From contig NZ_JAFHKL010000004.1 of NCBI RefSeq assembly GCF_016937655.1, positions 248,001-312,000 of the forward strand: 64,000 bases of DNA, in the 5' to 3' direction. Numbering within the stretch: position 1 is the first letter of the stretch; each line of letters opens with the position of its first letter. This DNA is from Chromobacterium alkanivorans. Lineage in GTDB: Bacteria > Pseudomonadota > Gammaproteobacteria > Burkholderiales > Chromobacteriaceae. Of this stretch, positions 28,185 through 36,595 are shown piece after piece. The translations under genes and the position numbers were made by a program. The notes beneath the pieces are model-generated. The model was given only the letters and a program-made list of their open reading frames with translations. It was not told the origin of the DNA and made no database searches.

Positions 28185-28212
28185 AACAGGCCCGCTCATG
28201 CGGGCCTGTTTT
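28185..28212. terminator. Rho-independent terminator after the PuuA-like gene
   Basis: AACAGGCCCGC and GCGGGCCTGTT pair across a short TCAT loop and are followed by TTC. It lies between convergent genes and may serve both. Confidence 0.88.
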
Positions 28213-28233
28213 CGTTCACTCGCGCCAAGCGCC

Positions 28234-28554
28234 TCAGTTGCGGCTCAACAGCAAGCGCCGCGCCAGCAGTTCGATCGCCTCCTCGCGGCTGACCGGCACG
28301 CTGCCGCGGTACTGCTCGGCCACGATCCACTTCTCCACCGCGGCGCGGTCGCCGCGCGCGGCCTTGAGCAGCACGCCGAAGGCCGCGCCGGTGGAATGCT
28401 CCGGCGGCTCCACCGCGCGGATCTGGGTGTTCAAGGCGTACACCTTGTCCTCCGCGCGCGTCCGCTTGACCTGGAGCGGCGCGCGGCGCGAGTACAGCAC
28501 CCATCCCAGCAAAGCCAACAAGCACGCGCCCACGATCAATAGAAAAACAAGCAT
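28234..28554 (-). CDS. Small membrane-anchored protein of unknown function
   Basis: This 106-residue protein has a single N-terminal membrane helix (MLVFLLIVGACLLALLGWVLY) followed by a basic stop-transfer (SRRAP, KRTRAED), so the ~80-residue soluble part probably faces the cytoplasm. That domain is mostly helical (FGVLLKAARGDRAAVEKWIVAEQYRG). I do not recognise a family. It is convergent with the PuuA-like gene and divergent from the stress protein gene. Confidence 0.65.
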   Translation of the reverse strand: MLVFLLIVGACLLALLGWVLYSRRAPLQVKRTRAEDKVYALNTQIRAVEPPEHSTGAAFGVLLKAARGDRAAVEKWIVAEQYRGSVPVSREEAIELLARRLLLSRN

Positions 28555-28725
28555 TTCAAATCAAACCCTTAAACAGATGATCGAATTGTAAAACACCGCC
28601 CCGGCCCGACGTCAACGCCTTGCGCCAGGTCAAGCCCGGTCCACGCCGGCTTGGCCTGAGTCTCCCGCCGCGTTATGCTGTCACGATAATCCCACTGTCT
28701 CACCAGCCATAAAGGACATAAGGAC

Positions 28726-29202
28726 ATGTACCAACTCATCATCGCCGCGCTGGACGGCAGCAGCAATTCGGACAAAGCGCTGCGTGAAGCCATCCGGATC
28801 GCCAAGTTCAGCAAGGCCAGCCTGACCCTGTTCCACATCGCCAGCCTGCGCGATCTGGCGGTGGAAGGCGTCGGCCTGCTCGGCACTCACGAACTGCACG
28901 ATCAAGCGTTCCGCGACGGCAACCGCGTGCTGGAACAGGCGCGCAAACAGGCGGTGGAAGCCGGCGTGGAGCAGGTGCAGATTCACATGGCGGAAAGCTG
29001 GGACGGCGGCGCCGACATGGCGGAACTGCTGGTGCGCTACGCGGACAGCCACAACGCCGATCTGGTCGTGCTCGGCACCCATGGCCGCAGCGGCATCGCC
29101 CATCTGCTGTTGGGCAGCTTCGCCCAAAACCTGCTGCGCCGCGCCAACTGCCCGGTCATGGTGCTGCGCAGCGAACAAAGCGAGTTCGGCCAAGCGGAAT
29201 AA
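28726..29202 (+). CDS. Universal stress protein (UspA family)
   Basis: This 158-residue cytoplasmic protein covers one Usp domain. The N-terminal IIAALDGSSNSDKALREA and the C-terminal nucleotide-binding motif GTHGRSGIAHLLLGSFAQNLLRRANCPVMV (G-2X-G-9X-G[S/T] pattern, ~residues 119-148) place it in the ATP-binding subgroup. Such proteins are induced by starvation or stress. It is monocistronic; the ATG is preceded by AAGGACATAAGGAC. Confidence 0.93.
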   Translation: MYQLIIAALDGSSNSDKALREAIRIAKFSKASLTLFHIASLRDLAVEGVGLLGTHELHDQAFRDGNRVLEQARKQAVEAGVEQVQIHMAESWDGGADMAELLVRYADSHNADLVVLGTHGRSGIAHLLLGSFAQNLLRRANCPVMVLRSEQSEFGQAE

Positions 29203-29257
29203 TACCCGCCGCGCGCGGGCCTGGCGATGCCCTCATCATAACAGGGCTTCGCCTCGC

Positions 29258-30004
29258 TCAGCGCTTGCGCGCGTAGATGAAGAATTCGCGGTTGCCGTCG
29301 CCGCCGGTGATCGGGCTGTCGAACCATTTCAGCAGCTCGAAGCCCTGCTCCCGCACCGCTTCGCTGATCTTGTCGCGCACCCGCGGATACAGGCTCTCGT
29401 CGCGGACGATGCCGCCCCTGGCCAAACCCTCGCGTCCCACCTCGAACTGCGGCTTCACCAGGCTGAGCAGATGACCGCCGGGGCGGATCAAGGGCAACGC
29501 CGACGGCAGCACCAGGGTCAGCGAGATGAAGGACACGTCGCACACCATCAGGTCGAAGGGCAGGCCGTCGTTGGCCGCCAACAGCGCCGCGTGGTCCAAG
29601 GCCCTGGCGTTCACCCCTTCGAAATAACGGACGCGCGGATCCGTCCGCAGCCGCGAATGCAATTGATCGTGGCCCACGTCCACGCCCACCACCCGCCGCG
29701 CGCCTTGTTGCAGCAGGCAATCGCTGAAACCGCCGGTGGACTGGCCCACGTCCAGCGCCAGCGCGTCGCGCGGGTCCAGGCCGGACGACTCCAGCGCGCC
29801 CAGCATCTTCAGCCCTCCGCGCGACACGAAACGATCGGAGGGATCCGCGGCGATATCGAAACGGCAGCCCGGCGCGCACTTCTGGCTGGGTTTGCTCACC
29901 GGCGCGCCGTCGCAACTGACCCGCCCGGCGGCGATCAGGTTCTGCGCCGCCGTGCGCGAAGCCGCCAGGCCCAGTTCCACCAGCAACACGTCCACTCGCG
30001 TCAT
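29258..30004 (-). CDS. tlyA: TlyA-family rRNA 2'-O-methyltransferase
   Basis: This 248-residue protein has an N-terminal S4 RNA-binding domain (residues ~3-60, RVDVLLVELGLAASRTAAQNLI) and an FtsJ/RrmJ-like SAM methyltransferase domain (LALDVGQSTGGFSDCLLQQGA, ~80-100; DLMVCDVSFISL; VKPQFE). TlyA methylates ribosomal RNA; the hemolysin name given to the family is historical. The start at 30004 is chosen because GGGGAG lies upstream and the S4 domain then begins directly. It is convergent with the stress protein gene. Confidence 0.92.
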   Translation of the reverse strand: MTRVDVLLVELGLAASRTAAQNLIAAGRVSCDGAPVSKPSQKCAPGCRFDIAADPSDRFVSRGGLKMLGALESSGLDPRDALALDVGQSTGGFSDCLLQQGARRVVGVDVGHDQLHSRLRTDPRVRYFEGVNARALDHAALLAANDGLPFDLMVCDVSFISLTLVLPSALPLIRPGGHLLSLVKPQFEVGREGLARGGIVRDESLYPRVRDKISEAVREQGFELLKWFDSPITGGDGNREFFIYARKR

Positions 30005-30178
30005 CGCGCACTCCCCAAGCATCGACAAAAACCGCACAGCGTGGCAAGCGCGCCGGCCGCTGTCAAGCCAAGACCATGATCTCACCGTGCGGAGGGCCTG
30101 CCAACCGCGCTAGAATCGCTACATGCCAATCCGGCCCGCCGCCGCCCCCGGCGTCGGCAGCCTCAAGCGGAGACATGG

Positions 30179-30820
30179 ATGGACACACATCAACTGGAAG
30201 CGCATGAAGTGCGCGTGCTGGGCGCCCTGGTGGAAAAACAGGCGCTGACCCCGGACGCCTACCCGATGACCTTGAACGGCCTGGCCTCGGCCTGCAATCA
30301 GCTGACCAGCCGCGAACCGGTGATGCAGCTGTCCGAAGCCGACATTAGCGCGGCGCTGGACAGCCTGATCGCCAAGAAGCTGGCGAGCGAGCGGCTGCCG
30401 GCCGGCAGCCGGGTGGCCAAGTACGAGCACAGGCTCAATTACGAATGGAATATCGAAGGCGCGCGACTGGCGGCGCTGGCGCTGCTGATGCTGCGCGGGC
30501 CGCAGACCGCGGCGGAGATCCGCACCCGCTCCGGCCGCATCTACGGCTTCAGCGGCGTGGAGGAAGTGGAAACCGCCCTCAACGCGCTGGCCGACAAATA
30601 CCCGCCGCTGGTGCTGAAGCTGGAACGTCAGCCCGGCGAGCGCGAGGCGCGCTGGGCCCATCTGCTCAGCGGCGAGCCGCAAGCGCTGCCGGTCTCCGGC
30701 GACAACGGCTGCGGCGTGATCGAGGTGGGCATCGCCGGCCGCGTCGCCGCACTGGAAGCGGAAGTGGCCGCCCTCAAGACCCGGCTGCTGGAACTGGAAA
30801 ACCTGCTCGCCAGCGAATGA
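30179..30820 (+). CDS. yceH: YceH (DUF480) family protein
   Basis: This 213-residue protein matches the YceH family along its length. Two winged-helix-like repeats are visible (EVRVLGALVEKQALTPDAYPMTLNGLASACNQ and EGARLAALALLMLRGPQTAAEI), then a C-terminal coiled coil (VAALEAEVAALKTRLLELENLLA). YceH function is unsettled; the fold suggests DNA or RNA binding. ATG 30179 is preceded by GGAGACATGG. It stands alone between tlyA (divergent) and yfaZ. Confidence 0.9.
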   Translation: MDTHQLEAHEVRVLGALVEKQALTPDAYPMTLNGLASACNQLTSREPVMQLSEADISAALDSLIAKKLASERLPAGSRVAKYEHRLNYEWNIEGARLAALALLMLRGPQTAAEIRTRSGRIYGFSGVEEVETALNALADKYPPLVLKLERQPGEREARWAHLLSGEPQALPVSGDNGCGVIEVGIAGRVAALEAEVAALKTRLLELENLLASE

Positions 30821-30868
30821 TCCGCACAAGAAATATTGGGCGGAATGCGAACTTGTCATTTAAAAAGC

Positions 30869-30910
30869 GGTCACTTCCCTTGTTGTCTAACTCACCCAAG
30901 AGAAGTGACC
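30869..30910 (+). promoter_or_regulatory. Stem-loop enclosing the yfaZ-like ribosome binding site
   Basis: GGTCACTTC (30869-30877) pairs perfectly with GAAGTGACC (30902-30910). With one C/A mismatch the stem extends by CTT/AAG to 12 bp around a 16-base loop. The right arm includes the Shine-Dalgarno-like AAGAGAAG and ends 2 bases before the ATG at 30913. As RNA this would hide the ribosome site. A role as translational switch or thermometer is inferred; the same repeat could also be a protein operator. Confidence 0.5.
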
Positions 30911-30912
30911 CC

Positions 30913-31449
30913 ATGAAAACTCTGCAACTGGGCGCCGCCGCCGCGCTGCTCTCCCTGGCCGCCGCCGCCCACGCCGCCGATTACAGCTTCATCGCCGGCA
31001 AGGATTTCCAGCAATTCAGCCGCACCCCGCAAGGCCTGGGCCTGGGTCTTTCCATCGACTACCTGAACAGCGACCACAAGGGCAACGCCGGCGGCGCCGG
31101 CCTGGAGTTCGCGATTCCGCTGGGCCCGGTCACCCTGGCCGGCGGCGGCAAACTGATGGGCCTGAACCCGGACAGCGGCTCCGGCACCGCCGCCCTGCTC
31201 GGCGGCCGCGCCAACATCCAGCTGGCGCCCAAGGTCAGCCTCTACGGCCAGGCCTATTACGCCGGCGACAGCATGGCCAGCGGCAGCGTCAAGAACGTCA
31301 GCGACCTCGCCGCCGGCGTGCGCTGGAACCCGATCGGCCCGTTCACCGTGGAGGCCGGCTACCGCTACTTCGATATCGAACGCAAGGACGGCAACCGCAA
31401 CCGCCGCTTGGCCGACGGCATGTACATCGGCGCCGGCTTCACTTTTTAA
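30913..31449 (+). CDS. YfaZ-like outer membrane beta-barrel protein
   Basis: This 178-residue protein has a signal peptide (cleavage AHA|ADYSF near residue 21) and a mature part made of alternating beta strands ending in the C-terminal phenylalanine (GAGFTF) typical of outer membrane proteins. Repeated glycine- and aromatic-rich strands (GLGLGLSIDYLNSD, PVTLAGGGKLMGLN, KVSLYGQAYYAGD, FTVEAGYRYFDIE) fit the YfaZ family. Function is unknown. Its ribosome site lies in a stem-loop, and a terminator follows. Confidence 0.8.
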   Translation: MKTLQLGAAAALLSLAAAAHAADYSFIAGKDFQQFSRTPQGLGLGLSIDYLNSDHKGNAGGAGLEFAIPLGPVTLAGGGKLMGLNPDSGSGTAALLGGRANIQLAPKVSLYGQAYYAGDSMASGSVKNVSDLAAGVRWNPIGPFTVEAGYRYFDIERKDGNRNRRLADGMYIGAGFTF

Positions 31450-31470
31450 GCTCAGCGCCTCCGCCACGAA

Positions 31471-31498
31471 AAACAGCCCCGCAGTGCGGGGCTGTTTC
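31471..31498 (+). terminator. Rho-independent terminator of the yfaZ-like gene
   Basis: AAACAGCCCCGC and GCGGGGCTGTTT form a 12-bp stem with a short AGT-type loop followed by TTC. It lies 22 bp after the stop and faces the convergent cupin gene. Confidence 0.9.
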
Positions 31499-31517
31499 GC
31501 ATTTCAGCGCAGCCGCC

Positions 31518-31892
31518 CTATTCCTGCGGCTGCCGCGGCTCGAACACCGCGTAAGTCTTGCAAGCCGGCTCCAGCACCTGCCAGACGCCGACGAAGCCGG
31601 CGGGGATCACGAAATGGTCGCCCTGCGTCAACTCCACGCTGTGCCCGGCCTCGTCGCTGACCCGCACCCGACCTTGCAGCAAGGTGCAGAACTCGTGCTC
31701 GCTGTAGCGCACTTTCCAGCGCCCTAGGCCGCCGCTCCAGATGCCGGCGTGGAACTGGCCGCTGGGGTCGGAATAATGGTTGGCCACGCTTTGCCTGCAT
31801 TCGCCGGCGACGCGGCGATCCTCCGCCGCCACAAAAGACTCCACCGCCACGTCGTGGCGCTGGAACACAATGATATCGCTGGCCTGCTTCAT
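31518..31892 (-). CDS. Small cupin-domain protein
   Basis: This 124-residue single-domain cupin of the Cupin_3 (DUF861) type has core strands FHAGIWSGGLGRWKVRYSEHEFCTLLQGRVRVSDEAG and GDHFVIPAGFVGVWQVLE. Some metal-binding histidines of classical cupins are replaced (EHEF retains one Glu-His pair). Function is unknown; relatives act in ureidoglycolate or sugar metabolism or as sensors. ATG 31892 has GGAG eight bases upstream; a start 15 bp earlier is also possible. It is divergent from the exported four-gene operon. Confidence 0.75.
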   Translation of the reverse strand: MKQASDIIVFQRHDVAVESFVAAEDRRVAGECRQSVANHYSDPSGQFHAGIWSGGLGRWKVRYSEHEFCTLLQGRVRVSDEAGHSVELTQGDHFVIPAGFVGVWQVLEPACKTYAVFEPRQPQE

Positions 31893-32231
31893 CGCGCTGC
31901 TCTCCATTGCTGTTTGAAATTTTCAACACGATGCCACAAATCAGTAAAAATATTCAAGCAATCAGCCCACTTCCACCGCCGCTCCCTCCCCTTCGCCGGG
32001 CTGCAAACCACCAGCTTCATTGCCCAAGCTCACCAGCTTCTCCAGCCATTCCATTGTGTTCATAAGCCTAGCAATTATTAATAAGGTAAGTTTTTAAACA
32101 TATGGAATACCGAATGTCATGGGTGTATCATCCTGGACTTTGTTTTGTGGACTATTCACAGGTGAACTATTAGAGTCGTGCATAACAGCACCCAGATTCA
32201 CCCAAAAAAAAGAATGAGGATGGATTCGGCA
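31893..32231. other. Divergent AT-rich intergenic region upstream of the four-gene exported operon
   Basis: About 340 bp without a gene, clearly AT-richer than its surroundings (TTTTCAACACGATGCC, GCAATTATTAATAAGG, TTTTTAAACATATGG). It probably holds the promoter of the operon starting at 32232 and of the cupin gene. Candidate elements near 32140-32175 include TTGTGG and TATTAG, which are weak. No known riboswitch was recognised. Confidence 0.5.
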
Positions 32232-33401
32232 ATGCCTAACAAATTTCTATTATCTTGCCTGACCGGCTTGCTCGCCTTGCTCGCCGTCAATGCCGTGCAC
32301 GCCGCCAGCGTTACTTTCGCCGGACTGGCCTACTCCGGAGACAGCAAGTCCGTCGCCGCCCGCTTTCCCTACAGCCTGCGTCTGGAAAAAACGCTGCAAG
32401 CGTCCGGTGCTCCGCTCAACAAGCAACTCAACGCCGCGCTGAGCCAAAAGCAGCCGCGCCACTTCGAGTTGAATCAAGCCGGCCTCTCCTCATTGAAAGG
32501 CCAGGATCAGGCGATTGTGCTGGCCCTGGTCATCACCGGCGAAACCGTATCGGCGGAACAATTCGGCGGCGTGGCCAAACTGATGACCCAGGTCAACGCC
32601 CAGGCCATGTTCTTCGATTTCAAGACCATGACGGTGCTGCGCTCCTATCCGTTCAGCTTCGCGCACCTGGATCTGATCGACCGGGAACCCAGCCCCAAGG
32701 AAATGCAGCGGCGCTTCCAGGCAGTGTACTTCGGCGATCAGGACAAGCCGGGCATCATCGCCCGCTTCGCCGACATCGTGAACAAGGCTGCGCTGCCCAA
32801 TCAGGTGCCGCGCTACCTGCAAGTCGCCAAGGTCAAGCTGGGGCCTGAGGCCCTTCAGGCGCTGCCCGCCAAACTGACCCAAACTCCCGGCACCGCCGAA
32901 ACCTGGGTGGCCGACCTATTCGCCGAGAGCCTGTCCAGTAAAACCGACGTGCCGCTGCTGCCTTACTCCAAGGGCTACGCCATCGGCAATGTGATGTCCA
33001 TGCGCATCTCCGACGGCGAAGTCTTCATGCTGAAGCTGCCGGAGGCGGACTACGCCATCACCCTGGATCTGCCGCGCTTCAAACGCATCAAGAGCGGCGA
33101 AGCCGCCGCCGGCGCCAGCTACATTTACGGCGCCTACTCCCATATCGAAATCCAGGAGCCGGTTTCCGGCAAGCGCTATCTGGACGCTGACTTCAAGAAC
33201 GGCGAGGTCAAGCTCGTTCCGGCGTCCCAAGACACGATAGACGACTTCCCCGCCTACTACGACGCCCTCAAAGGCTTGTACAACAAGCTGTCCGACAACC
33301 TGGCGGGCAACCGCAGCGCCTGGCTGAAATCAGCCACTTCGGCCTCGGATATCGACAAACAAATTTCGTCCACACAAGAGCTACTCAAGTCATGCAAATG
33401 A
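32232..33401 (+). CDS. Exported protein of unknown function, operon gene 1
   Basis: This ~389-residue protein has a Sec signal peptide (MPNKFLLSCLTGLLALLAVNAVHAA). The mature protein has repeated alpha/beta segments and no cysteine besides one at the extreme C-terminus (ELLKSCK). I recognise no family; parts such as QAIVLALVITGETVSAEQFGG and FSFAHLDLIDREPSPKEMQRRFQAVYFG are non-repetitive and well folded in appearance. The start is uncertain: GTG 32178 and ATGs at 32214, 32220 and 32232 are in frame. The last is chosen because it begins the signal peptide. It overlaps gene 2 by ATGA. Confidence 0.75.
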   Translation: MPNKFLLSCLTGLLALLAVNAVHAASVTFAGLAYSGDSKSVAARFPYSLRLEKTLQASGAPLNKQLNAALSQKQPRHFELNQAGLSSLKGQDQAIVLALVITGETVSAEQFGGVAKLMTQVNAQAMFFDFKTMTVLRSYPFSFAHLDLIDREPSPKEMQRRFQAVYFGDQDKPGIIARFADIVNKAALPNQVPRYLQVAKVKLGPEALQALPAKLTQTPGTAETWVADLFAESLSSKTDVPLLPYSKGYAIGNVMSMRISDGEVFMLKLPEADYAITLDLPRFKRIKSGEAAAGASYIYGAYSHIEIQEPVSGKRYLDADFKNGEVKLVPASQDTIDDFPAYYDALKGLYNKLSDNLAGNRSAWLKSATSASDIDKQISSTQELLKSCK

Positions 33402-34456
33402 TCCGCGCACTATTGCTATCGCTGCTGCTGGTGGTGGGCCACCAGGCCAGCGCCGCCACGGCCACCGCCAAGGGCCAAGCCACCGTCAAATACGAAACCT
33501 CGCTGTTCGGCAAGAAAGTGACGCCGGAAGTGCGGGCCCAGGCGCTGCTGCAGGCCCAGTTGCGCGCGGTGGAAAAACACTATGCCGAAGCCGGCGACGC
33601 CCAGACTCAGAACCTGGACGCGATACGCGACAAGGTCAAAGCCGACCCCGAGCGCTACATTCTGGAAACCGCCATCCTCAGCGAAGAGGACCGCCCGGAC
33701 ATGGGTCAGTACACCGTCACTGTCCGCGCCACGCTGAACGTGTCTCAACTCAACAACGCGGTCAAGTCCACTTCCGCGGTGGCCCAGGCCGGCAACGGCC
33801 AGAAGTCCAAGCTGACCTTCATCTTCGTTTCTCGTCAGACCGACACCTCGCAGCGCTTCGATGATCGCGAGTACCAGAGCGTCGAAGTCAAGGAGCAAGG
33901 CAAGGCCAGCAAGAACGCCGCCCGCTATCGCGCGTCGGCGGAGACCGGCGGCAGCACCACTCGCAAGGCCACCAAGAAGACTTACACCATCTTCCCCAGC
34001 AACTACCTGAAAAGCGTGTTCAACGGCGTGTTCGCCTCCGCCGGCTTCAAGGTGGTCGACGCCGCCTACCTTGAGCCGTACAGCAAAGGCCTGCTGAAAA
34101 TCAAGAGCGTCGAAGCCGACTTCAAGTCCGGCAACGACTTGCAGCCGCAAACCGAGCGCGACGTGGCCAACGGCTTGCAGAACGCCAAAGTGCCTTACAT
34201 CGCTTACGGCACCCTGGACGTGCGCCTGGCCGACACCGACCCTGCCACCGGCATGTACCGCGTCTCCGTGGCCGCCACCGGCAAGCTGCTGGACGCCAGC
34301 GAATCCATCCCCGAGACCAAGGCGGAAGTCGGCCCGATCCAGGCCGCCGGCCTGGGCCCGACCGAAGAAGAAGCCCAAGTCAACGCGCTGAAAAAAGCCG
34401 CGCAGGACGTCGCCCGCGAACTGCTGAGCCAGATGACCAACGTCGGCCTCAAATAA
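33398..34456 (+). CDS. Exported LPP20/FlgT-like protein, operon gene 2
   Basis: This 352-residue protein has a signal peptide (MIRALLLSLLLVVGHQASA). After it, a segment with the pattern of LPP20/FlgT N-terminal domains is visible: a short beta strand (ATAKGQATVKYE) followed by an alanine-rich helix (EVRAQALLQAQLRAVEKHYAEA), then TVTVRATLNVSQL. A later part (IFPSNYLKSVFNGVFASAGFKVVDAAYLE) resembles the anticodon-like domain of FlgT/CsgG-related proteins. Family placement is inference from pattern. ATG 33398 overlaps the gene 1 stop (ATGA); ATG 33392 is an alternative. Gene 3 follows after 42 bp. Confidence 0.75.
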   Translation: MIRALLLSLLLVVGHQASAATATAKGQATVKYETSLFGKKVTPEVRAQALLQAQLRAVEKHYAEAGDAQTQNLDAIRDKVKADPERYILETAILSEEDRPDMGQYTVTVRATLNVSQLNNAVKSTSAVAQAGNGQKSKLTFIFVSRQTDTSQRFDDREYQSVEVKEQGKASKNAARYRASAETGGSTTRKATKKTYTIFPSNYLKSVFNGVFASAGFKVVDAAYLEPYSKGLLKIKSVEADFKSGNDLQPQTERDVANGLQNAKVPYIAYGTLDVRLADTDPATGMYRVSVAATGKLLDASESIPETKAEVGPIQAAGLGPTEEEAQVNALKKAAQDVARELLSQMTNVGLK

Positions 34457-34498
34457 CCCCCCAACCACAACAACACCTGAAATCAACCGGAGATGATA

Positions 34499-35140
34499 AT
34501 GCGCAAAACCCTGATCGCCCTGGCCGTGGCCGCCGCTTCCCTGGCAGCCGTTCCCGCCCACGCCGGCATGTTCGACGCCGTCACCAGCCTGGCCGGCGGC
34601 AACAACAACAGCGCCGCCGGCGCCGACCTGGTGTCCCAGCAGGAGCAATTGGTGAACTCCTACGTGGCCGCCAACAAGGAAATCCTGCTGTCCCAGTACA
34701 AGATGGCCAACGCGCTGGGCGCCAAAGACGCCGCCGCACTGGCCAAGGCGGAAGCCGACGCCCTGGCCTCCGGCGCCACCAAGGACAATCTGAGCAAAGC
34801 CGACTCGGTGCAGAGCAACGTCTCCAAAATCATCAGCGAGCGTCAGAAAGCCTCCGGCAGCGCCATGGACGCCGAAGCCAAGAAAACCTACACCGAAGGC
34901 CTGGCTTCCCTGGGCAAAGGCCTGCTGAAATACGCCGGTATGACCAAGCAGTTCGACGGCTTCAAATCGGCCTTGAGCAGCGCGTCCCCGATGGACCTGC
35001 CCAAACTGTCCACCGGCTCCTACATCCTGACCAGCCTGCCCAGCAACAGCAAGAATCTGTATGAAACGCTGAAACAGGCCGTCAGCTTCGCCAAGAGCAA
35101 CGACATCCCCGTGCCCAAAGACGCGACCCAAGCGCTGTAA
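34499..35140 (+). CDS. Exported helical protein of unknown function, operon gene 3
   Basis: This 213-residue protein has a signal peptide (MRKTLIALAVAAASLAAVPAHA|GMFD). The mature part is alanine-, serine- and lysine-rich and almost entirely helical (SQQEQLVNSYVAANKEILLSQYKMANALG and following), without cysteine. I do not recognise a family. GGAG six bases upstream of ATG 34499 decides the start over ATG 34493. Its position between the LPP20-like gene and the CsgG-like lipoprotein gene, 27 bp before the latter, suggests a common periplasmic complex. Confidence 0.75.
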   Translation: MRKTLIALAVAAASLAAVPAHAGMFDAVTSLAGGNNNSAAGADLVSQQEQLVNSYVAANKEILLSQYKMANALGAKDAAALAKAEADALASGATKDNLSKADSVQSNVSKIISERQKASGSAMDAEAKKTYTEGLASLGKGLLKYAGMTKQFDGFKSALSSASPMDLPKLSTGSYILTSLPSNSKNLYETLKQAVSFAKSNDIPVPKDATQAL

Positions 35141-35167
35141 GCCAGCGGATTCCGCTCTGGAGGGCGC

Positions 35168-36505
35168 ATGAAGTTAACTCTCGCTATTGGCGCGGCAGGG
35201 CTGGCGCTGGCGTTGGCGGCTTGTTCCCAAAAGGAAGAAGCCGCTCAGCCCCAGCCAGCCAAAGCCGCCAACAAGAGCCTGGCGCAAGCCATGCCGGACG
35301 TGGGCAAGGTGGAATCGGTGGCGGCCAGCGCCACCGGAACCGGCGCCAGCGCGGCGGAGGCGGTGGAAGAAGCGTTGAAACTGGCGATCAAGCAAGTCAA
35401 CGGCGTTTCCTTCGACATGGCTTCGGAACAGCTCAAGGCCACGCTCAGCGCCGCGGCCGGCAAGGATGCCGCGCAACTGAGCGCCAACGCCTTCACCGAG
35501 TATGTCCAGCAGGAGTCCGGCGGCGTGGTCACCGGCTTCAAACTGGTCAAGCTGGAAGAGCCCGGCCTGCTGAGCAAGACCTACAAGGCCACGATCGAAG
35601 CCAAGATCGCCAAGTTCAGCCAGCCGGCCGGCAGCGGCAAGCTGCGGATCGTCGTGGGACCGATCATGATTGATCGGGACTCGTTCAAGGTGGCCGGCGT
35701 TGCCGTGCCGTCGGAACAAGTCGCCCGCGAAATCCATCAGCAAACCCTGGACGCCTTGACCAACACCGGCCGCTTCACCGTGCTGGACCGCGAACTGGGC
35801 GACGACGTACGCCAGGAACTGGACCTGATAGGCTCGGGACAGGCGCCGTCTGCGGAACGTTCCAAGATGAGCCAGGCCGTCAGCGCCGACCTGATCTGGA
35901 CCGGCCACATCAGCGCGTTCAATTACGACAAGTCCGCCGGCAACTGGATGCTGTCGCAGCGGGTGATCAACGTCGCCAACCGCCAGGTTCAGCTCTCCAG
36001 CATGCTCAAGGGCAATGTGGGCAAGCTGGGCAACGGCAGCCCGGAGCAGGTACGCCAGGGCATGGAAGGCCAGATCGTCGATCGCGTCGTCAACGCCATC
36101 CTGGTGCGGACCTTCCCGATCACCGTCGCGTCCCGCACCGGCAACAATGTGGTGCTGAGCCAAGGCGGGCAGTCGGTGCGCGAAGGCGCGCGCTACAAGC
36201 TGGTCTCGCTGGGCGAGGAAATCAAGGATCCGCAGACCGGACAATCCTTGGGGCGCACCGAGTATGACTGCTGCGAAGTGATCGTGGACAAAGTCACGCC
36301 CACCATGTCGCAAGGCCATCTGGAAAACGTGCGCATCCCGCTGGAACAGGTGCCGCCCGGCGGCTTGCAGCTGCGCGAACTCGCCCCCGCGCCCGCCGCG
36401 GACAAGGCTACGGCGTCCGCCGGAGCCGCCGGCAAGAAAGCGGCCGCGGGCAAAAAGCGCAAGGTGGAGGAAAACCTGTTCGCCGGCGACAAGGACAAGT
36501 GGTAA
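35168..36505 (+). CDS. CsgG/FlgT-like lipoprotein, operon gene 4
   Basis: This 445-residue protein has a lipoprotein signal (LALAAC, lipidated Cys19). An N-terminal LPP20/FlgT-like segment (GTGASAAEAVEEALKLAIKQVNGV) precedes a CsgG-like core: LRIVVGPIMIDRDSF, then EQVAREIHQQTLDALTNTGRFTVLDREL and AVSADLIWTGHISAF. A C-terminal beta domain (VREGARYKLVSLG) recalls FlgT. The tail is lysine/alanine-rich (AAGKKAAAGKKRKVEEN). CsgG-type proteins form outer-membrane export pores; whether this one does is unknown. GGAGG precedes the start, and a strong terminator ends the operon. Confidence 0.78.
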   Translation: MKLTLAIGAAGLALALAACSQKEEAAQPQPAKAANKSLAQAMPDVGKVESVAASATGTGASAAEAVEEALKLAIKQVNGVSFDMASEQLKATLSAAAGKDAAQLSANAFTEYVQQESGGVVTGFKLVKLEEPGLLSKTYKATIEAKIAKFSQPAGSGKLRIVVGPIMIDRDSFKVAGVAVPSEQVAREIHQQTLDALTNTGRFTVLDRELGDDVRQELDLIGSGQAPSAERSKMSQAVSADLIWTGHISAFNYDKSAGNWMLSQRVINVANRQVQLSSMLKGNVGKLGNGSPEQVRQGMEGQIVDRVVNAILVRTFPITVASRTGNNVVLSQGGQSVREGARYKLVSLGEEIKDPQTGQSLGRTEYDCCEVIVDKVTPTMSQGHLENVRIPLEQVPPGGLQLRELAPAPAADKATASAGAAGKKAAAGKKRKVEENLFAGDKDKW

Positions 36506-36545
36506 GCCCTTCGTCGCCATAGGCTCCACCGCGCGCCAACCAAAC

Positions 36546-36583
36546 AAACAGCCCGTCGGCGTATCGCCGCGGGCTGTTTTTTT
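36546..36583. terminator. Bidirectional rho-independent terminator
   Basis: AAACAGCCCG pairs with CGGGCTGTTT, with an inner TCGGCG/CGCCG pairing, followed by seven T residues. It ends the exported four-gene operon on the plus strand and lies 13 bp from the stop of the convergent MFS gene. Confidence 0.9.
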
Positions 36584-36595
36584 GGGAAGGCGGAT

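Noticed and set aside
29258-30004. A hemolysin gene
   Set aside because: The S4 plus FtsJ-like architecture is that of TlyA RNA methyltransferases; nothing in the sequence supports a pore-forming toxin.
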